From assembly GCA_014843695.1 (NCBI GenBank), contig CM026398.1, forward strand, positions 16,044,414 through 16,108,413: a DNA stretch of 64,000 nt, written 5' to 3'. This document shows positions 45,595 to 58,460 of the stretch, in pieces. How positions within the stretch are numbered: position 1 is the stretch's first letter; every line of letters starts with the position of its first letter. Below the pieces are notes generated by a model. The model worked only from the letters and a program-made list of their open reading frames with translations. It was not told where the DNA came from and ran no database searches. The DNA is from Archivesica marissinica (lineage: Eukaryota; Mollusca; Bivalvia; Venerida; Vesicomyidae). A program made the translations under genes and the position numbers.

Positions 45595-46725
45595 GGTATA
45601 TAGTACAGAAAGGGCACCATTCACAGAAAACATTTTGTTCCGAAATTAAAATCATATTCATATATAGTACAGAAAGGGCGCCATTCACAGAAAACATTTT
45701 TTTCCGAAATTAAAATTATGTTCATATATAGTACAGAAAGGGCGCCATTCACAGAAAACATTTTTTTCCGAAATTAAAATTATGTTCATATATAGTACAG
45801 AAAGGGCGCCATTCACAGAAAATTTTTCCGAAATTAAATTATTCATATATAGTACAGAAAGGGCGCCATTCACAGAAAACATTTTTTTCCGAAATTAAAA
45901 TTATGTTCATATATAGTACAGAAAGGGCGCCATTCACAGAAAACATTTTTTTCCGAAATTAAAATTATGTTCATATATAGTACAGAAAGGGCGCCATTCA
46001 CAGAAAACATTTTTTTCCGAAATTAAAATTATGTTCATATATAGTACAGAAAGGGCGCCATTCACAGAAAACATTTTTTTCCGAAATTAAAATTATGTTC
46101 ATATATAGTACAGAAAGGGCGCCATTCACAGAAAACATTTTTTTCCGAAATTAAAATTATGTTCATATATAGTACAGAAAGGGCGCCATTCACAGAAAAC
46201 ATTTTTTTCCGAAATTAAAATTATGTTCATATATAGTACAGAAAGGGCGCCATTCACAGAAAACATTTTTTTCCGAAATTAAAATCATATTCATATATAG
46301 TACAGAAAGGGCGCCATTCACAGAAAACATTTTATTCCGAAATTAAAATCATATTCATATATAGTACAGAAAGGGCGCCATTCACAGAAAACATTTTTTT
46401 CTTAAATTAAAATTATGTTCATATATAGTACAGAAAGGGCGCCATTCACAGAAAACATTTTTTTCCGAAATTAAAATCATATTCATATATAGTACAGAAA
46501 GGGCGCCATTCACAGAAAACATTTTTTTCCGAAATTAAAATTATATTCATATATAGTACAGAAAGGGCGCCATTCACAGAAAACATTTTATTCCGAAATT
46601 AAAATCATATTCATATATAGTACAGAAAGGGCGCCATTCACAGAAAACATGTTATTCCGAAATTAAAATTATATTCATATATAGTACAGAAAGGGGCGCC
46701 GCCATTCACGGAAAGGGCGTAATTC
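45595..46725. repeat. 64-bp minisatellite (intron 4)
   Basis: About 17 units with ATATATAGTACAGAAAGGGC, GCCATTCACAGAAAACAT and a T-run followed by CCGAAATTAAAAT. Several neighbouring units are identical, suggesting recent amplification. Confidence 0.95.
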
Positions 46726-46778
46726 ACAGACAAAAATCCGAAATAAAAATCATATTCATGTTCAGACAGACGACAAAC

Positions 46779-47076
46779 TGTGTGTTTTTTACGTTTATTT
46801 ATCGTCGCTAGGGTTGTCCATATGAGCGACACTTCCTAAATAGATTAGTCATTTTAGATTTTGGTTGCTAGGGGATTTGAAATGATGAAGACAGAGATCC
46901 ATTCCAGAGTCTCCTCTGGGGATCTATACGTACACGGTGTCAAGCACCATCACGAGACCTCGGTTTAAAGTCCCATATGATAGACTGTTAATATTATTTG
47001 GGTCAGACGGGGGATCGAACTTGTGTTCCCTGGATTCTCAGACCAACGTGTTAACCACTGGACTATTGATCATCTG
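46779..47076 (-). mobile_element. SINE-1 copy, full length, diverged
   Basis: Minus-strand head, body and hairpin. The loop reads GG-ACAA-CC and the inner stem is altered. A small insertion is present in the body (GGTTGCTAGGGG). Confidence 0.8.
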
Positions 47077-47127
47077 TGTGATGTTTTTATACAAGTATTT
47101 CTAATGTAACTAAAAGTGCTTAAGATA

Positions 47128-47325
47128 CAGTCTACATCTGCTATGTCAAAGTCGGTTATGTCGAATTCTCCTGTTATCTCGAAGTCGGATCAAAGTCCCG
47201 TTTCAGACACTATCATTTCACATACATATGGCTCTGTTTATATCGAATTTCGTTATGTCAAACTTCGGTTATGTCGAAGTATGTTGTTCGGTCCGACGGA
47301 ATTCGACATAGCGGATGTAGGACTG
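47128..47325. mobile_element. pogo/Tigger-like MITE
   Basis: The 198-bp element has ends CAGTCTACATCTGCTATGTC and, inverted, GACATAGCGGATGTAGGACTG less its last base. It is flanked by TA at 47126-47127 and 47326-47327. CAGT-initial ends with a TA target and internal TTCGACATA motifs fit the pogo/Tigger group. The 93-codon open frame over it is not considered a gene. Confidence 0.75.
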
Positions 47326-47329
47326 TATA

Positions 47330-48205
47330 TTAATGTCTTTGCTAGAACACCGTTACGACGTGAATGTAAACGTATGTATACTACAGTGATTTCTTAAACG
47401 GATTAAACTGAGAATAAAGTGTCAACTTTGATTTCGCATCCGTTGTCGCCAACACTTCGGGGAAACTCGGACATGATCGTTGATGCTAATTTGAATACGG
47501 AACATCGTGGATATATCAGAGGAGCAGTCACATATCACTAAGAATGGGTACATGTGGGGGAGAGAAGTGATCATGTAACTTTGAGTGTGTCTTGGATGAC
47601 GGACGCCGACATCGTGGTATATATCGGGGCTTAAACTCGCAACACCTGGACATGCTATCCATTACATGGGCATGCAGAAACCCCACCAATATATTTCTTT
47701 AACAGTGCGAAAAAAGGCGTGTCATGAAGACCTGAAACAGTGATACATTTATTGGAATAATTTCAATCTCGATATTATCGATTATCTTATGTTTCTGACA
47801 GACTTGCAATAAAACATAACTGTTTATAGAAACAAATGTTTTGTTTCAATAGTAAATCACATAATAAGGTAAGATAACGCTGGAACCGTTTGATAATAAA
47901 TCGTTCGCCGTGCCAATCTACCTGTTGTAAATGAGATTTGAAACTTAGCCACAACACGGGTCTTTCAGTGAATAGCGATTACTGTAGACATATGCGAACT
48001 TGAATGGAAAATGCATTGCTCTGTAGAAATTATACAGTATGAACATTCCATTAATTCATAGGTATTTCAACAATCTCTTCAGGTGAGAAAAAAAACATTA
48101 ACCCAATTACTTAAACATATTGCGTTTGCATTCCAGAACAAGTGTACATTTTGTCTTTACATCTGTAATAGGTGCAATATATAGAACGAAATATAGAGTA
48201 TATAA
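47330..48205. other. Intron sequence, no feature seen
   Basis: No exon, SINE or tandem repeat was recognised over about 0.9 kb. Confidence 0.45.
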
Positions 48206-48237
<32 letters not shown>

Positions 48238-48322
48238 TTAGTAGCGAAAGGTCCGGAGTTCGAGCCCCCCTGGAGCCGTTACGATTGTGCCTTTAGGCAA
48301 GGCATATAAATTCCACGTTGCC

Positions 48323-48378
<56 letters not shown>

Positions 48379-48515
48379 GATGGACTCCATCAGGAATGAG
48401 GTCTCGAGAGTGATCAATATAAGTTGAAATAACTTGTTTCGCAATCGAGCTAAAATAAATGTGTATATACTACTACTACTACTATTATTATTATTAATAA
48501 TAATAATAATAATAA
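48206..48515 (+). mobile_element. SINE-3 copy inside a CTA microsatellite, with CT expansion
   Basis: A TAC/CTA run (48206-48240) precedes the SINE, whose head is truncated (starts at GCGAAAGGTCCGGAGTTCG). The same trinucleotide run follows the tail (48466-48482) and grades into ATT repeats. Within the body the normal TCTCTCTCC tract has expanded to about 49 bp of CT (48325-48373). Confidence 0.85.
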
Positions 48516-48584
48516 TGAGACTTTATTTTACGAGAAAAAAGTTAATCTACCACGAGGCCCTCAATATATACAAATACAATATAT

Positions 48585-48732
48585 ACGAATGACCACATAT
48601 ACGCTTTCATTGGCGATGCTGATTGAGCTTATTTACCCTCGCCTCCGGCGAACCATATGGGCCAACGAGAGTGATTAATATAAGTTGTTAGAACTTGCTT
48701 CGCAATCGTTGTAGAATAAATAAAGTTTAAAC
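48585..48732 (+). mobile_element. SINE-4 copy, 5'-truncated, carrying a micro-retroposon
   Basis: Contains ACGAATGACCACATATACGC, then a 47-bp insert, then CCAACGAGAGTGATTAATAT and the AACTTGCTTCGCAATCG tail. Uninterrupted SINE-4 copies at 41737 and 61452 show the insert is extra. Confidence 0.8.
48615..48661 (-). mobile_element. Hairpin-only micro-retroposon, copy B
   Basis: GATGCTGATTGAGC, TTATTTACCCTCGCC and CCGGCGAACCATATGG, the same unit as copies at 2174, 8774 and 62455. It is inserted in a SINE-4 copy. Only GGC is repeated at the borders, so the target duplication here is uncertain. Confidence 0.75.
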
Positions 48733-48734
48733 TT

Positions 48735-49370
48735 AATCAAATATAATCAAAAGATGGACGGACTATAAGTGAAAACTGCACAACGTATGATCTGTTGATA
48801 TGCCGTAAAATAGTGTTAATAACTAAAACTATATGCCATCGATTTAATAAGGACTTAAAACGTAAATTTACATGTACATAGATATAACAAAATAAACTAT
48901 AAAATATTAAATACAGCTTAGATATGAGTGTAGTTTAAACATATTATATTGCTCGTACATATACACAGACTGCACAATAATTGTTCAACAAATGAAATAT
49001 AACGACTATTATACGAGTGAAACTGTTATAAGTTAGAAGCAAATGGGTTGGGTCATACGTTTTACCAACAACATTAGTGACGACACTCCCCTTATATCAA
49101 GAAGATGTAACAGAATGAGCAGACTTTTTCTATGATTCTTTAGAAGTAGCGTACATAGTTACTGGACAAATGATTTATTGATAGCTATGTAAAAATGTAT
49201 TATTGTACATGTATGTTTTGTCATTTTGTTGTTAGTTAAAGATATAATCTGTTAAGACGGATTGTCACAATTTCTAAACAAGTTACTATATCATCCTATT
49301 GTATTCGTTACGTTACACAATCTGTATTGCAGTGTCTTGCATGAAAGAAATCCTATCATTTTAACAGTTT
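48735..49370. other. AT-rich intron sequence, no feature seen
   Basis: No exon or repeat family recognised. Confidence 0.45.
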
Positions 49371-49371
49371 T

Positions 49372-50475
49372 AATGTATACTAGAGGACATAGAAAACGCA
49401 CATCTATACTAGAGGCTATAGAAAACGCACACCTATACTAGAGGACATAGAAAACGCACACCTATACTAGAGGACATAGAAAACGCACACCTATACTAGA
49501 GGACATAGAAAACGCACACCTATACTAGAGGACATAGAAAACGCACACCTATACTAGAGGACATAGAAAACGCACACCTATACTAGAGGACATAGAAAAC
49601 GCACACCTATACTAGAGGACATAGAAAACGCACACCTATACTAGAGGACATAGAAAACGCACACCTATACTAGAGGACATAGAAAACGCACACCTATACT
49701 AGAGGACATAGAAAATGCACACCTATACTAGATGATATAGAAAACGCACACCTATACTAGAGGACATAGAAAACGCACACCTATACTAGAGGACATAGAA
49801 AACGCACACCTATACTAGAGGACATAGAAAACGCACACCTATACTAGAGGACATAGAAAACGCACACCTATACTAGAGGACATAGAAAACGCACACCTAT
49901 ACTAGAGGACATAGAAAACGCACACCTATACTAGAGGACATAGAAAACGCACACCTATACTAGAGGACATAGAAAACGCACACCTATACTAGAGGACATA
50001 GAAAACGCACACCTATACTAGAGGACATAGAAAACGCACACCTATACTAGAGGACATAGAAAACGCACACCTATACTAGAGGACATAGAAAACGCACACC
50101 TATACTAGAGGACATAGAAAACGCACACCTTTTCTAGATGATATAGAAAACGCACACCTATACTAGAGGACATAGAAAACGCACACCTATACTAGAAGAT
50201 ATAGAAAACGCACACCTATACTAAAGGGCATAGAAAACGCACACCTATACTAGAGGACATAGAAAACGCACACCTATACTAGAGGACATAGAAAACGCAC
50301 ACCTATACTGGAGGATATAGAAAACGCACACCTATACTAGTGGACATAGAAAACGCACACCTATACTAGAGGATATAGAAAACGCACACCTATACTAGTG
50401 GACATAGAAAACGCACACCTATACTAGAGGATATAGAAAACGCACACCTATACTAGAGGACATAGAAAACCCACA
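49372..50475. repeat. 29-bp minisatellite (intron 4)
   Basis: About 38 units of CTATACTAGAGGACATAGAA plus AACGCACAC, many identical. It shares a 28-bp core with the 36-bp array at 57975-58460 in another intron. Confidence 0.95.
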
Positions 50476-50529
50476 CTTCGGATAAGTGTGTTTTTACATG
50501 GAAAAAAAACACTATATAAATACATAGTT

Positions 50530-50660
50530 TTAAACTATATTCCACGTTTCCTCTTCTCTCTCCCTCGTGGCGATGGATTCCATCACGATTGAGGTGATTA
50601 ATATAAGTTGTAGGAACTTGTTTCACAATCGAGCTACAATAAATGTGTATAAACTAAATG
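50530..50660 (+). mobile_element. SINE-3 copy, 5'-truncated
   Basis: Starts in the body (ATTCCACGTTTCCTCTTCTC) and keeps the tail GGAACTTGTTTCACAATCGA. Confidence 0.8.
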
Positions 50661-50755
50661 TGTCACCCAGTGTTGTTTACTTTGCTAAGACTTACATATA
50701 ACGAAAATATTTCAAATTATCTTGGCTACTAAATTCTTGTCTTTGACATTTACGG

Positions 50756-50804
50756 TTAGTTTATACAAATTTATTTTAGCTAGATTGCGAAACAAGTTCT
50801 TAAC
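50756..50804 (-). repeat. SINE-3 3'-tail fragment
   Basis: About 49 bp of the tail only (AGATTGCGAAACAAGTTCTT in antisense), 132 bp before exon 5. Confidence 0.7.
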
Positions 50805-50935
50805 AGTGTTCACTCTTTCACATTTACGGTTCAACAGTGCTTTCCATTCGGATGGTGGTATTTTAGCGATAATTAATTGTGCTATCATTTTAGGCGATGC
50901 TATTGTATCGCTTGATAATTGTGTTTTTATTTCAG

Positions 50936-51059
50936 AGAGAAATATTGTACCGCTGGTTAATTGCGTTCTTCACTGGTCTATTCACGGCAATACTGGCATC
51001 TGTTGTCCATATCCTAGTCGAGAAGGTTGGTCATGCAAAATTCAGCTTTATACAAAACT
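50936..51059 (+). CDS. CLC-6/7-type channel, exon 5 (helix B)
   Basis: Acceptor TTTTTATTTCAG ending at 50935. The frame gives REILYRWLIAFFTGLFT, then AILASVVHILVEKVGHAKF and SFIQN. RW followed by a hydrophobic 20-residue stretch with TGL matches the first membrane helix of CLC-7/CLC-6 (RW....GI.TGL......I). The donor is the uncertain part: AACT then GTATCC at 51060 is weak. It is chosen because it leaves one base, which fits exon 6 and gives an ungapped alignment across the junction. Read unspliced, the frame stops at 51104-51106. Confidence 0.8.
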
Positions 51060-51162
51060 GTATCCTTAATTGTGTTCCAAACAGAATAGTACTAAATCAT
51101 TCTTAGTTATGTTAGTCTTAAAAAGACTGAACACTACTGGTAAGTCTTAAAACTATAAACTA

Positions 51163-52674
51163 TACTGAGTCAAAAATGAAACGATACCTGGTGTTTATGT
51201 GTCTATAATTTCAACATTTATTAAGAAAATTCTTTGAAAATTCATAAGATGATAGTCCAACATGTTTGAAAGAGGAGCACATAAAGCATAATGAGCCTCC
51301 GAAACTGTCTGCTGCGTGATGACGTAATTCGTCGGACAGGGGTCTAATGGAGTTTTCACACAGACGTCAATACCGAGTATGGGCACCATTTGCGTCTCTC
51401 ACTGCAATGCACCACCGTCGCATCGAACGGAAGAGTGTCTGAATCTCTTGCTGGTCAATATTTGTCCACTCCTGACGCATCCCTCAGTTGGTTTAACGTT
51501 ACCGGCTGACGTCGTCTGACGCGGCGGTCTAACGTATCCCACAAATGTTCTATGGGTGACAAGTCTGGTGACAAAGCAGGCCACGGCAGAGTTTCAATAT
51601 TGTTCTGCTCCAATAATGTGGTGGAAATCCGAGCAGTATGACACCTGGCGTTGTCCTGTTGGAACAGTGTGACGTTTCTGTTGGCGTTAAAGAACGGCAC
51701 AACAACTGGCGCAAGGATCTCATCACAGTACCGCTGGGCGTTTAGGTTCCCGTCCACCACTAACAGTTTAGTGCGACTGCCGAAGGTGATACCGCCCCAC
51801 GCCATAACGCTTCCGCCCCCGAACAGATCGACCTGACGTACACATGCGTCGGCGTAACGTTCACCGCGTCTGCGATATACCCGCTCTCTGCCATCCGCTC
51901 GACGCAAACAGAACCGCGATTCATCGCTAAACATCACCGAATTCCACTGTAACCGAGTCCAGCGAGCACGTTCCGTCGTCCATTCCCGCCGTACGTCACG
52001 GTGACGTCGTGTCAGGATGGGTCCAACGTATGGCCGATAGGCACGAATGCCACGTTCTCCGAGCCGGTTCCTGACTGTTTGTGCACTGATGCGATTGTTG
52101 GTCATCCCAGGAGTAACTGCAGCTGTGTGCGTAGCAGGTAGGAACCGGTCACGTAAATGTGACGTCCGAATGTGACGGTACTGTTCACGCGTCGTCACAC
52201 GTGGTCGACCAGATCTTGGACAGTCGTCCACCGATCCATGTGTTCGATAACGTCGAAGTAGGCGTGTTATCGTGATCCGCGTAACCCCGAGTCGATTTGC
52301 GACGTCACGCTGACGTAAACCGCCGTCAATCATGCCAATGGCACGCATTCTCTGATTGCGGTTTAGCCTAGGCATTTTGTTAGAGATAACAATGGGTATG
52401 TAAGGTGTTTTTCCTCGATGATAATGCAATACCAGTACAATAAACCGGTTTTCCGATTTGTACATGTGTAGGAAGTTGTCTTTGTTGAGGAGCACGTGCA
52501 AATCGGAAATTCGGCGTTCCAGGATTATCGGGTGTTTATTTACCTGTGTTTATGGTTGGCTGACGTTGCAATAAGATACCCGGTACTGATACGTAATAAT
52601 ATATTAAACCTTTCTATGGTTTTATCCGTTTTACATCATTTTTAGTTTGGTATCGTTTCTTTTTTGACTCGGTA
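51163..52674 (-). mobile_element. Tc1/mariner-type transposon, about 1.5 kb
   Basis: Inverted termini (left TACTGAGTCAAAAATGAAAC; right, inverted, GTTTCTTTTTTGACTCGGTA) are nearly identical over about 26 bp. TA flanks both sides (51161-51162 and 52675-52676). It encloses one transposase gene on the minus strand and lies in intron 5, about 100 bp after exon 5. It is clearly more GC-rich than the surrounding introns, which suggests a young arrival. Confidence 0.92.
51367..52375 (-). pseudogene. Tc1-like DD34E transposase, one frameshift
   Basis: The start is placed at the Met of MPRLNRNQRMRAIGM (52375), the usual start for the family; 42 upstream codons are open but atypical. The N-terminal helix-turn-helix (RQRDVANRLGVTRITITRLL) is followed by a GRPR motif (SGRPRVTT). 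Catalytic residues: D in VMFSDESRF, D in LFQQDNARCHTA and E in LSPIEHLWD, with 34 residues between the second D and the E. The main frame stops at 51455 after an atypical DASGVDKY. In the +1 frame the expected C-terminal tail (RQEWTNI.., ..SMRRW.., ..GAHTRY) continues from about 51487 to a stop at 51367. The copy is therefore broken by one small indel near 51476-51490 and is otherwise nearly intact. Confidence 0.9.
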
Positions 52675-52749
52675 TATAAACTATTTCTATTAAAAACTTT
52701 AACAATATAATTACTTCTAATAGTGTCTTTAACAATCAACATATTTCTA

Positions 52750-55700
52750 TGAATAGCTATAGCAATCAAAATATATCTAGCAACATCTTTAACATTACAT
52801 TACATATCTAGCAACAACTTTAACATTACATTACATATCTAGCAACAACTTTAACATTACATTACATATCTAGCAACATCTTTATCATTACATTACATAT
52901 CTAGCAACATCTTAACATTACATTACATATCTAGCAACATCTTTAACATTACATTACATATCTAGCAACATCTTTAACATTACATTACATATCTAGCAAC
53001 ATCTTTAACATTACATATCTAGCAACATGTTTAACATTACATTACATATCTAGCAACATATTTAACATTACATTACATATCTAGCAACATCTTTATCATT
53101 ACATTACATTACATATCTAGCAACATCTCTAACATTACATTACATATCTAATTCATTACATTACATTACATATCTAGCACATCTCTAACATTACATTACA
53201 TATCTAGCAACATCTTTAAATTACATACAGCAATCTACATTACATTACATATCTAGCAACATATTTAACATTACATTACATATCTAGCAACATCTTTATC
53301 ATTACATTACATATCTAGCAACATCTCTAACATTACATTACATATCTAACAACATCTTTATCATTCATTACATTACATATCTAGCAACATCTCTAACATT
53401 ACATTACATATCTAGCAACATCTTTAACATTACATTACATATCTAGCAACATCTTAACATTACATTACATATCTAGCAATAACGTTACCATTACATTACA
53501 TTACATATCTAGCAACATCTTTATCATTACATTACATTACATATCTAGCAACATCTCTAACATTACATTACATATCTAGCAACATCTTTAACATTACATT
53601 ACATATCTAGCAACATCTTTAACATTACATTACATATCTAGCAACATATTTAACATTACATTACATATCTAGCAACATCTTTATCATTACATTACATATC
53701 TAGCAACATCTCTAACATTACATTACATATCTAACAACATCTTTATCATTACATTACATTACATATCTAGCAACATCTCTAACATTACATTACATATCTA
53801 GCAACATCTTTAACATTACATTACATATCTAGCAACATCTTAACATTACATTACATACTAGCAACATTAACATTACATTACATATCTAGCAACATCTTTA
53901 TCATTACATTACATTACATATCTAGCAACATCTCTAACATTACATTACATATCTAGCAACATCTTTAACATTACATTACATATCTAGCAACATCTTTAAC
54001 ATTACATTACATATCTAGCAACATATTTAACATTACATTACATATCTAGCAACATCTTTATCATTACATTACATATCTAGCAACATCTCTAACATTACAT
54101 TACATATCTAACAACATCTTTATCATTACATTACATTACATATCTAGCAACATCTCTAACATTACATTACATATCTAGCAACATCTTTAACATTACATTA
54201 CATATCTAGCAACATCTTTAACATTACATTACATATCTAGCAACATATTTAACATTACATTACATATCTAGCAACATCTTTATCATTACATTACATATCT
54301 AGCAACATCTCTAACATTACATTACATATCTAACAACATCTTTATCATTACATTACATATCTAGCAACATCTCTAACATTACATTACATATCTAGCAACA
54401 TCTTTAACATTACATTACATATCTAGCAACATCTTTAACATTACATTACATATCTAGCAACATCTTTAACATTACATTACATATCTAACAACATCGTTAT
54501 CATTACATTACATATCTAGCAATAACTTTAACTTTAACATTACATTACATATCTAACAACATCTTTATCATTACATTACATTACATATCTAGCATCATCT
54601 CTAACACTACATTACATTACATATCTAGCAACATCTTTATCATTACATTATATATCTAGCAACATCTTTATCATTACATTACATATCTAGCAACATCTTT
54701 AACATTACATTACATATCTAACAACATCTTTATCATTACATTACATATCTAGCAATAACTTTAGCATTACATTACATATATAGCAACAACTTTAACATTA
54801 CATTACATATCTAGCAATAAATTTAACATTACATTACATATCTAACAACAACTTTAACATTACATTACATATCTAGCAACAACTTTAACATTACATTACA
54901 TATCTAGCAACATCTTTAACATTACATTTCATATCTAGCAACATCTTTAACATTACATTACATATCTAGCAACATCTTTAACATTACATTTCATATCTAG
55001 CAACATCTTTAACATTACATTACATATCTAGCAACATCTTTATCATTACATTACATATCTAGCAATATCTTTAACTTTAACATTACATTACATATCTAGC
55101 AATAACTTTAACATTACATTACATATCTAGCAATAACTTTAACATTACATTACATTCTAGCAATAACTTTAACATTACATTACATATCTAGCAATAACTT
55201 TACATTACATTGCATATCTAGCAATAACTTTAACATTACATTGCATATCTAGCAATAACTTTAACATTACATTACATATCTAGCAATAACTTTAACATTA
55301 CATTCATATCTAGCAATAACTTTCAACAAACATTACATTACATATCTAGCAATAACTTTAACATTACATTACATATCTAGCAATAACTTTAACATTACAT
55401 TACATATCTAGCAATAACTTTAACATTACATTACATATCTAGCAATAACTTTAACATTACATTACATATCTAGCAATAACTTTAACATTACATATCTAGC
55501 AATAACTTTAACATTACATTACATATCTAGCAATAACTTTAACATTACATTACATATCTAGCAATAACTTTAACATTACATTACATATCTAGCAATAACT
55601 TTAACATTACATTACATATCTAGCAATAACTTTAACATTACATTGCATATCTAGCAATAACTTTAACATTACATTTCATATCTAGCAATTACATTACATA

Positions 55701-56370
55701 TCTAGCAATAACTTTAACATTACATTACATATCTAGCAATAACTTTAACATTACATTTCATATCTAGCAATAACTTTAACATTACATTTCATATCTAGCA
55801 ATAACTTTAACATTACATTACATATCTAGCAATAACTTTAACATTACATTACATATCTAGCAATAACTTTAACATTACATTTCATATCTAGCAATAACTT
55901 TAACATTACATTTCATATCTAGCAATAACTTTAACATTACATTACATATCTAGCAATAACTTTAACATTACATTACATATCTAGCAATAACTTTAACATT
56001 ACATTTCATATCTAGCAATAACTTTAACATTACATTTCATATCTAGCAATAACTTTAACATTACATTACATATCTAGCAATAACTTTAACATTACATTAC
56101 ATATCTAGCAATAACTTTAACATTACATTACATATCTAGCAATAACTTTAACATTACATTACATATCTAGCAATAACTTTAACATTACATATCTAGCAAT
56201 AACTTAACATTACATTACATATATAGCAATAACTTTAACATTACATTACATATCTAGCAATAACTTTAACATTACATTGCATATCTAGCAACATCTTTAA
56301 CATTACATTACATATCTAGCAATAACTTTAACATTACATATATTTCTAGAAATATCTTTAACATTACATA
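52750..56370. repeat. 31-bp minisatellite (intron 5)
   Basis: About 115 units of ACATTACATTACATATCTAG plus CAACATCTTTA, changing to CAATAACTTTA from about 54.7 kb. ATTACATTAC pentamer slippage gives units a few bases longer or shorter. Higher-order blocks repeat between 53.5 and 54.4 kb. Confidence 0.95.
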
Positions 56371-56384
56371 TATATGTTCAAAAT

Positions 56385-57743
56385 ATCTTTAACAATCGTT
56401 ATTGTCCTAGATCGATGCTCAAAATAATTATATTTAACAATCGCTATTGTCCTAGATCGATGCTCAAAATACCTTTATCAATCGCTATTGTCCTAGATCG
56501 ATGCTCAAACTATCTTTAACAATCGCTATCGTCCTAGATCGATGCTCAAACTATCTTTAACAATCGCTATTGTCCTAGATCGATGCTCAAAATATCTTTA
56601 ACAATCGCTATCGTCCTAGATCGATGCTCAAACTATCTTTAACAATCGCTATTGTCCTAGATCGATGCTCAAAATATCTTTAACAATCGCTATTGTCCTA
56701 GATTGATGCTCACACTATCTTTAACAATCGCTATTGTCCTAGCTTGATGCTCAACATATCTTTAACAATCGCTATTGTCCTAGATCGATGCTCAACATAT
56801 CTTTAACAATCGCTATAGTCCTAGATCGATGCTCAACATATCTTTAACAATCGCTATTGTCCTAGATTGATGCTCAACATATCTTTAACAATCGCTATTG
56901 TCCTAGATCGATGCTCAACATATCTTTAACAATCGCTATTGTCCTAGATTGATGCTCAACATATCTTTAACAATCGCTATTGTCCTAGATCGAGGCTCAA
57001 ACTATCTTTAATACTCGATATAGTCCTAGATCGATGCGCAAACTATCTTTAATACTCGATATAGTCCTAGATCGATGCGCAAACTATCTTTAATACTCGA
57101 TATAGTCCTAGATCGATGCGCAAACTATCTTTAACACTCGATATAGTCCTAGATCGAGGCTCAAACTATCTTTAACACTCGATATAGTCCTAGATCGATG
57201 CGCAAACTATCTTTAACACTCGATATAGTCCTAGATCGATGCGCAAACTATCTTTAACACTCGATATAGTCCTAGATCGATGCGCAAACTATCTTTAACA
57301 CTCGATATAGTCCTAGATCGATGCGCAAACTATCTTTAACACTCGATATAGTCCTAGATCGATGCGCAAACTATCTTTAACACTCGATATAGTCCTAGAT
57401 CGATGCGCAAACTATCTTTAACACTCGATATAGTCCTAGATCGATGCGCAAACTATCTTTAACACTCGATATAGTCCTAGATCGATGCGCAAACTATCTT
57501 TAACACTCGATATAGTCCTAGATCGATGCGCAAACTATCTTTAACACTCGATATAGTCCTAGATCGATGCGCAAACTATCTTTAACACTCGATATAGTCC
57601 TAGATCGATGCGCAAACTATCTTTAACACTCGATATAGTCCTAGATCGATGCGCAAACTATCTTTAACACTCGATATAGTCCTAGATCGATGCGCAAACT
57701 ATCTTTAACACTCGATATAGTCCTAGATCGATGCTCAAAAGAG
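56385..57743. repeat. 41-bp minisatellite containing the exon 6 acceptor
   Basis: About 33 units. The left half uses CAATCGCTATTGTCCTAGAT, the right half CACTCGATATAGTCCTAGAT, each followed by CGATG(C/G)(T/G)CAAAnTATCTTTAA. The final unit is not separate from the gene: its ATATAG is the exon 6 acceptor and its TCCTAGATCGATGCTCAAAA is the start of exon 6. Neighbouring units in the right half are nearly identical. Confidence 0.92.
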
Positions 57744-57830
57744 GGCTGTATATGGCAACCCACCGTTATATGGATAGGGATCAATGTGGTTGTGTCATGT
57801 CTCGGTGCAGCTTTAATCGTTTATTTTCAG
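57721..57830 (+). CDS. CLC-6/7-type channel, exon 6 (helix C)
   Basis: Donor TTTTCAG then GTAAGT at 57831. The frame gives LDRCSKEGCIWQPTV, then IWIGINVVVSCLGAALIVYF and Q, ending in phase 0. The acceptor is placed at ATATAG (57715-57720), giving two leading bases. With this choice the spacing from helix B to helix C matches CLC-7 without a gap, with Asp, Gly and Trp aligned. An AG at 57725-57726 would shorten the exon by two codons in the same phase. Helix C keeps the family's N and G positions and the Pro that begins the next exon. Confidence 0.82.
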
Positions 57831-57974
57831 GTAAGTAAAGTCTTTTCTTTCTGATTAAGAAAATATGGTTAAAGTCAGATATTGTGTATGTCATTTTTTA
57901 CTTAAAACCAAATTAAAAATTATTGGTGCATGCACTTTTGCGCTATTTTGATATTTCGGTCATGTTAGAATCGA

Positions 57975-58460
57975 AATAATATACTAGAGAACATGCGCGC
58001 TGACATAGAAAACGCACACCTACATTATATACTAGACGTAGAAAACGCACACCTATATTATATACTAGAGGACATAGAAAACGCACACCTACATTATATA
58101 CTAGAGGACATAGAAAACGCACACCTACATTATATACTAGAGGACATAGAAAACGCACACCTACATTATATACTAGAGGACATAGAAAACGCACACCTAC
58201 ATTATATACTAGAGGACATAGAAAACGCACACCTACATTATATACTAGAGGACATAGAAAACGCACACCTACATTATATACTAGAGGACATAGAAAACGC
58301 ACACCTACATTATATACTAGAGGACATAGAAAACGCACACCTACATTATATACTAGAGGACATAGAAAACGTACACCTACATTATATACTAGAGGACATA
58401 GAAAACGCACACCTACATGATGTATTAGAGGACATAGAAAACGCACACCTATATTATATG
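57975..58460. repeat. 36-bp minisatellite (intron 6)
   Basis: About 13 units of ACATTATATACTAGAGGACA plus TAGAAAACGCACACCT. Both strands are open because the period is divisible by three. The unit is the 29-bp unit of 49372-50475 with about 7 extra bases. Confidence 0.95.

Noticed and set aside
51651..51836. 61-codon + frame and other short frames inside the Tc1 element
   Set aside because: Shadows of the minus-strand transposase.
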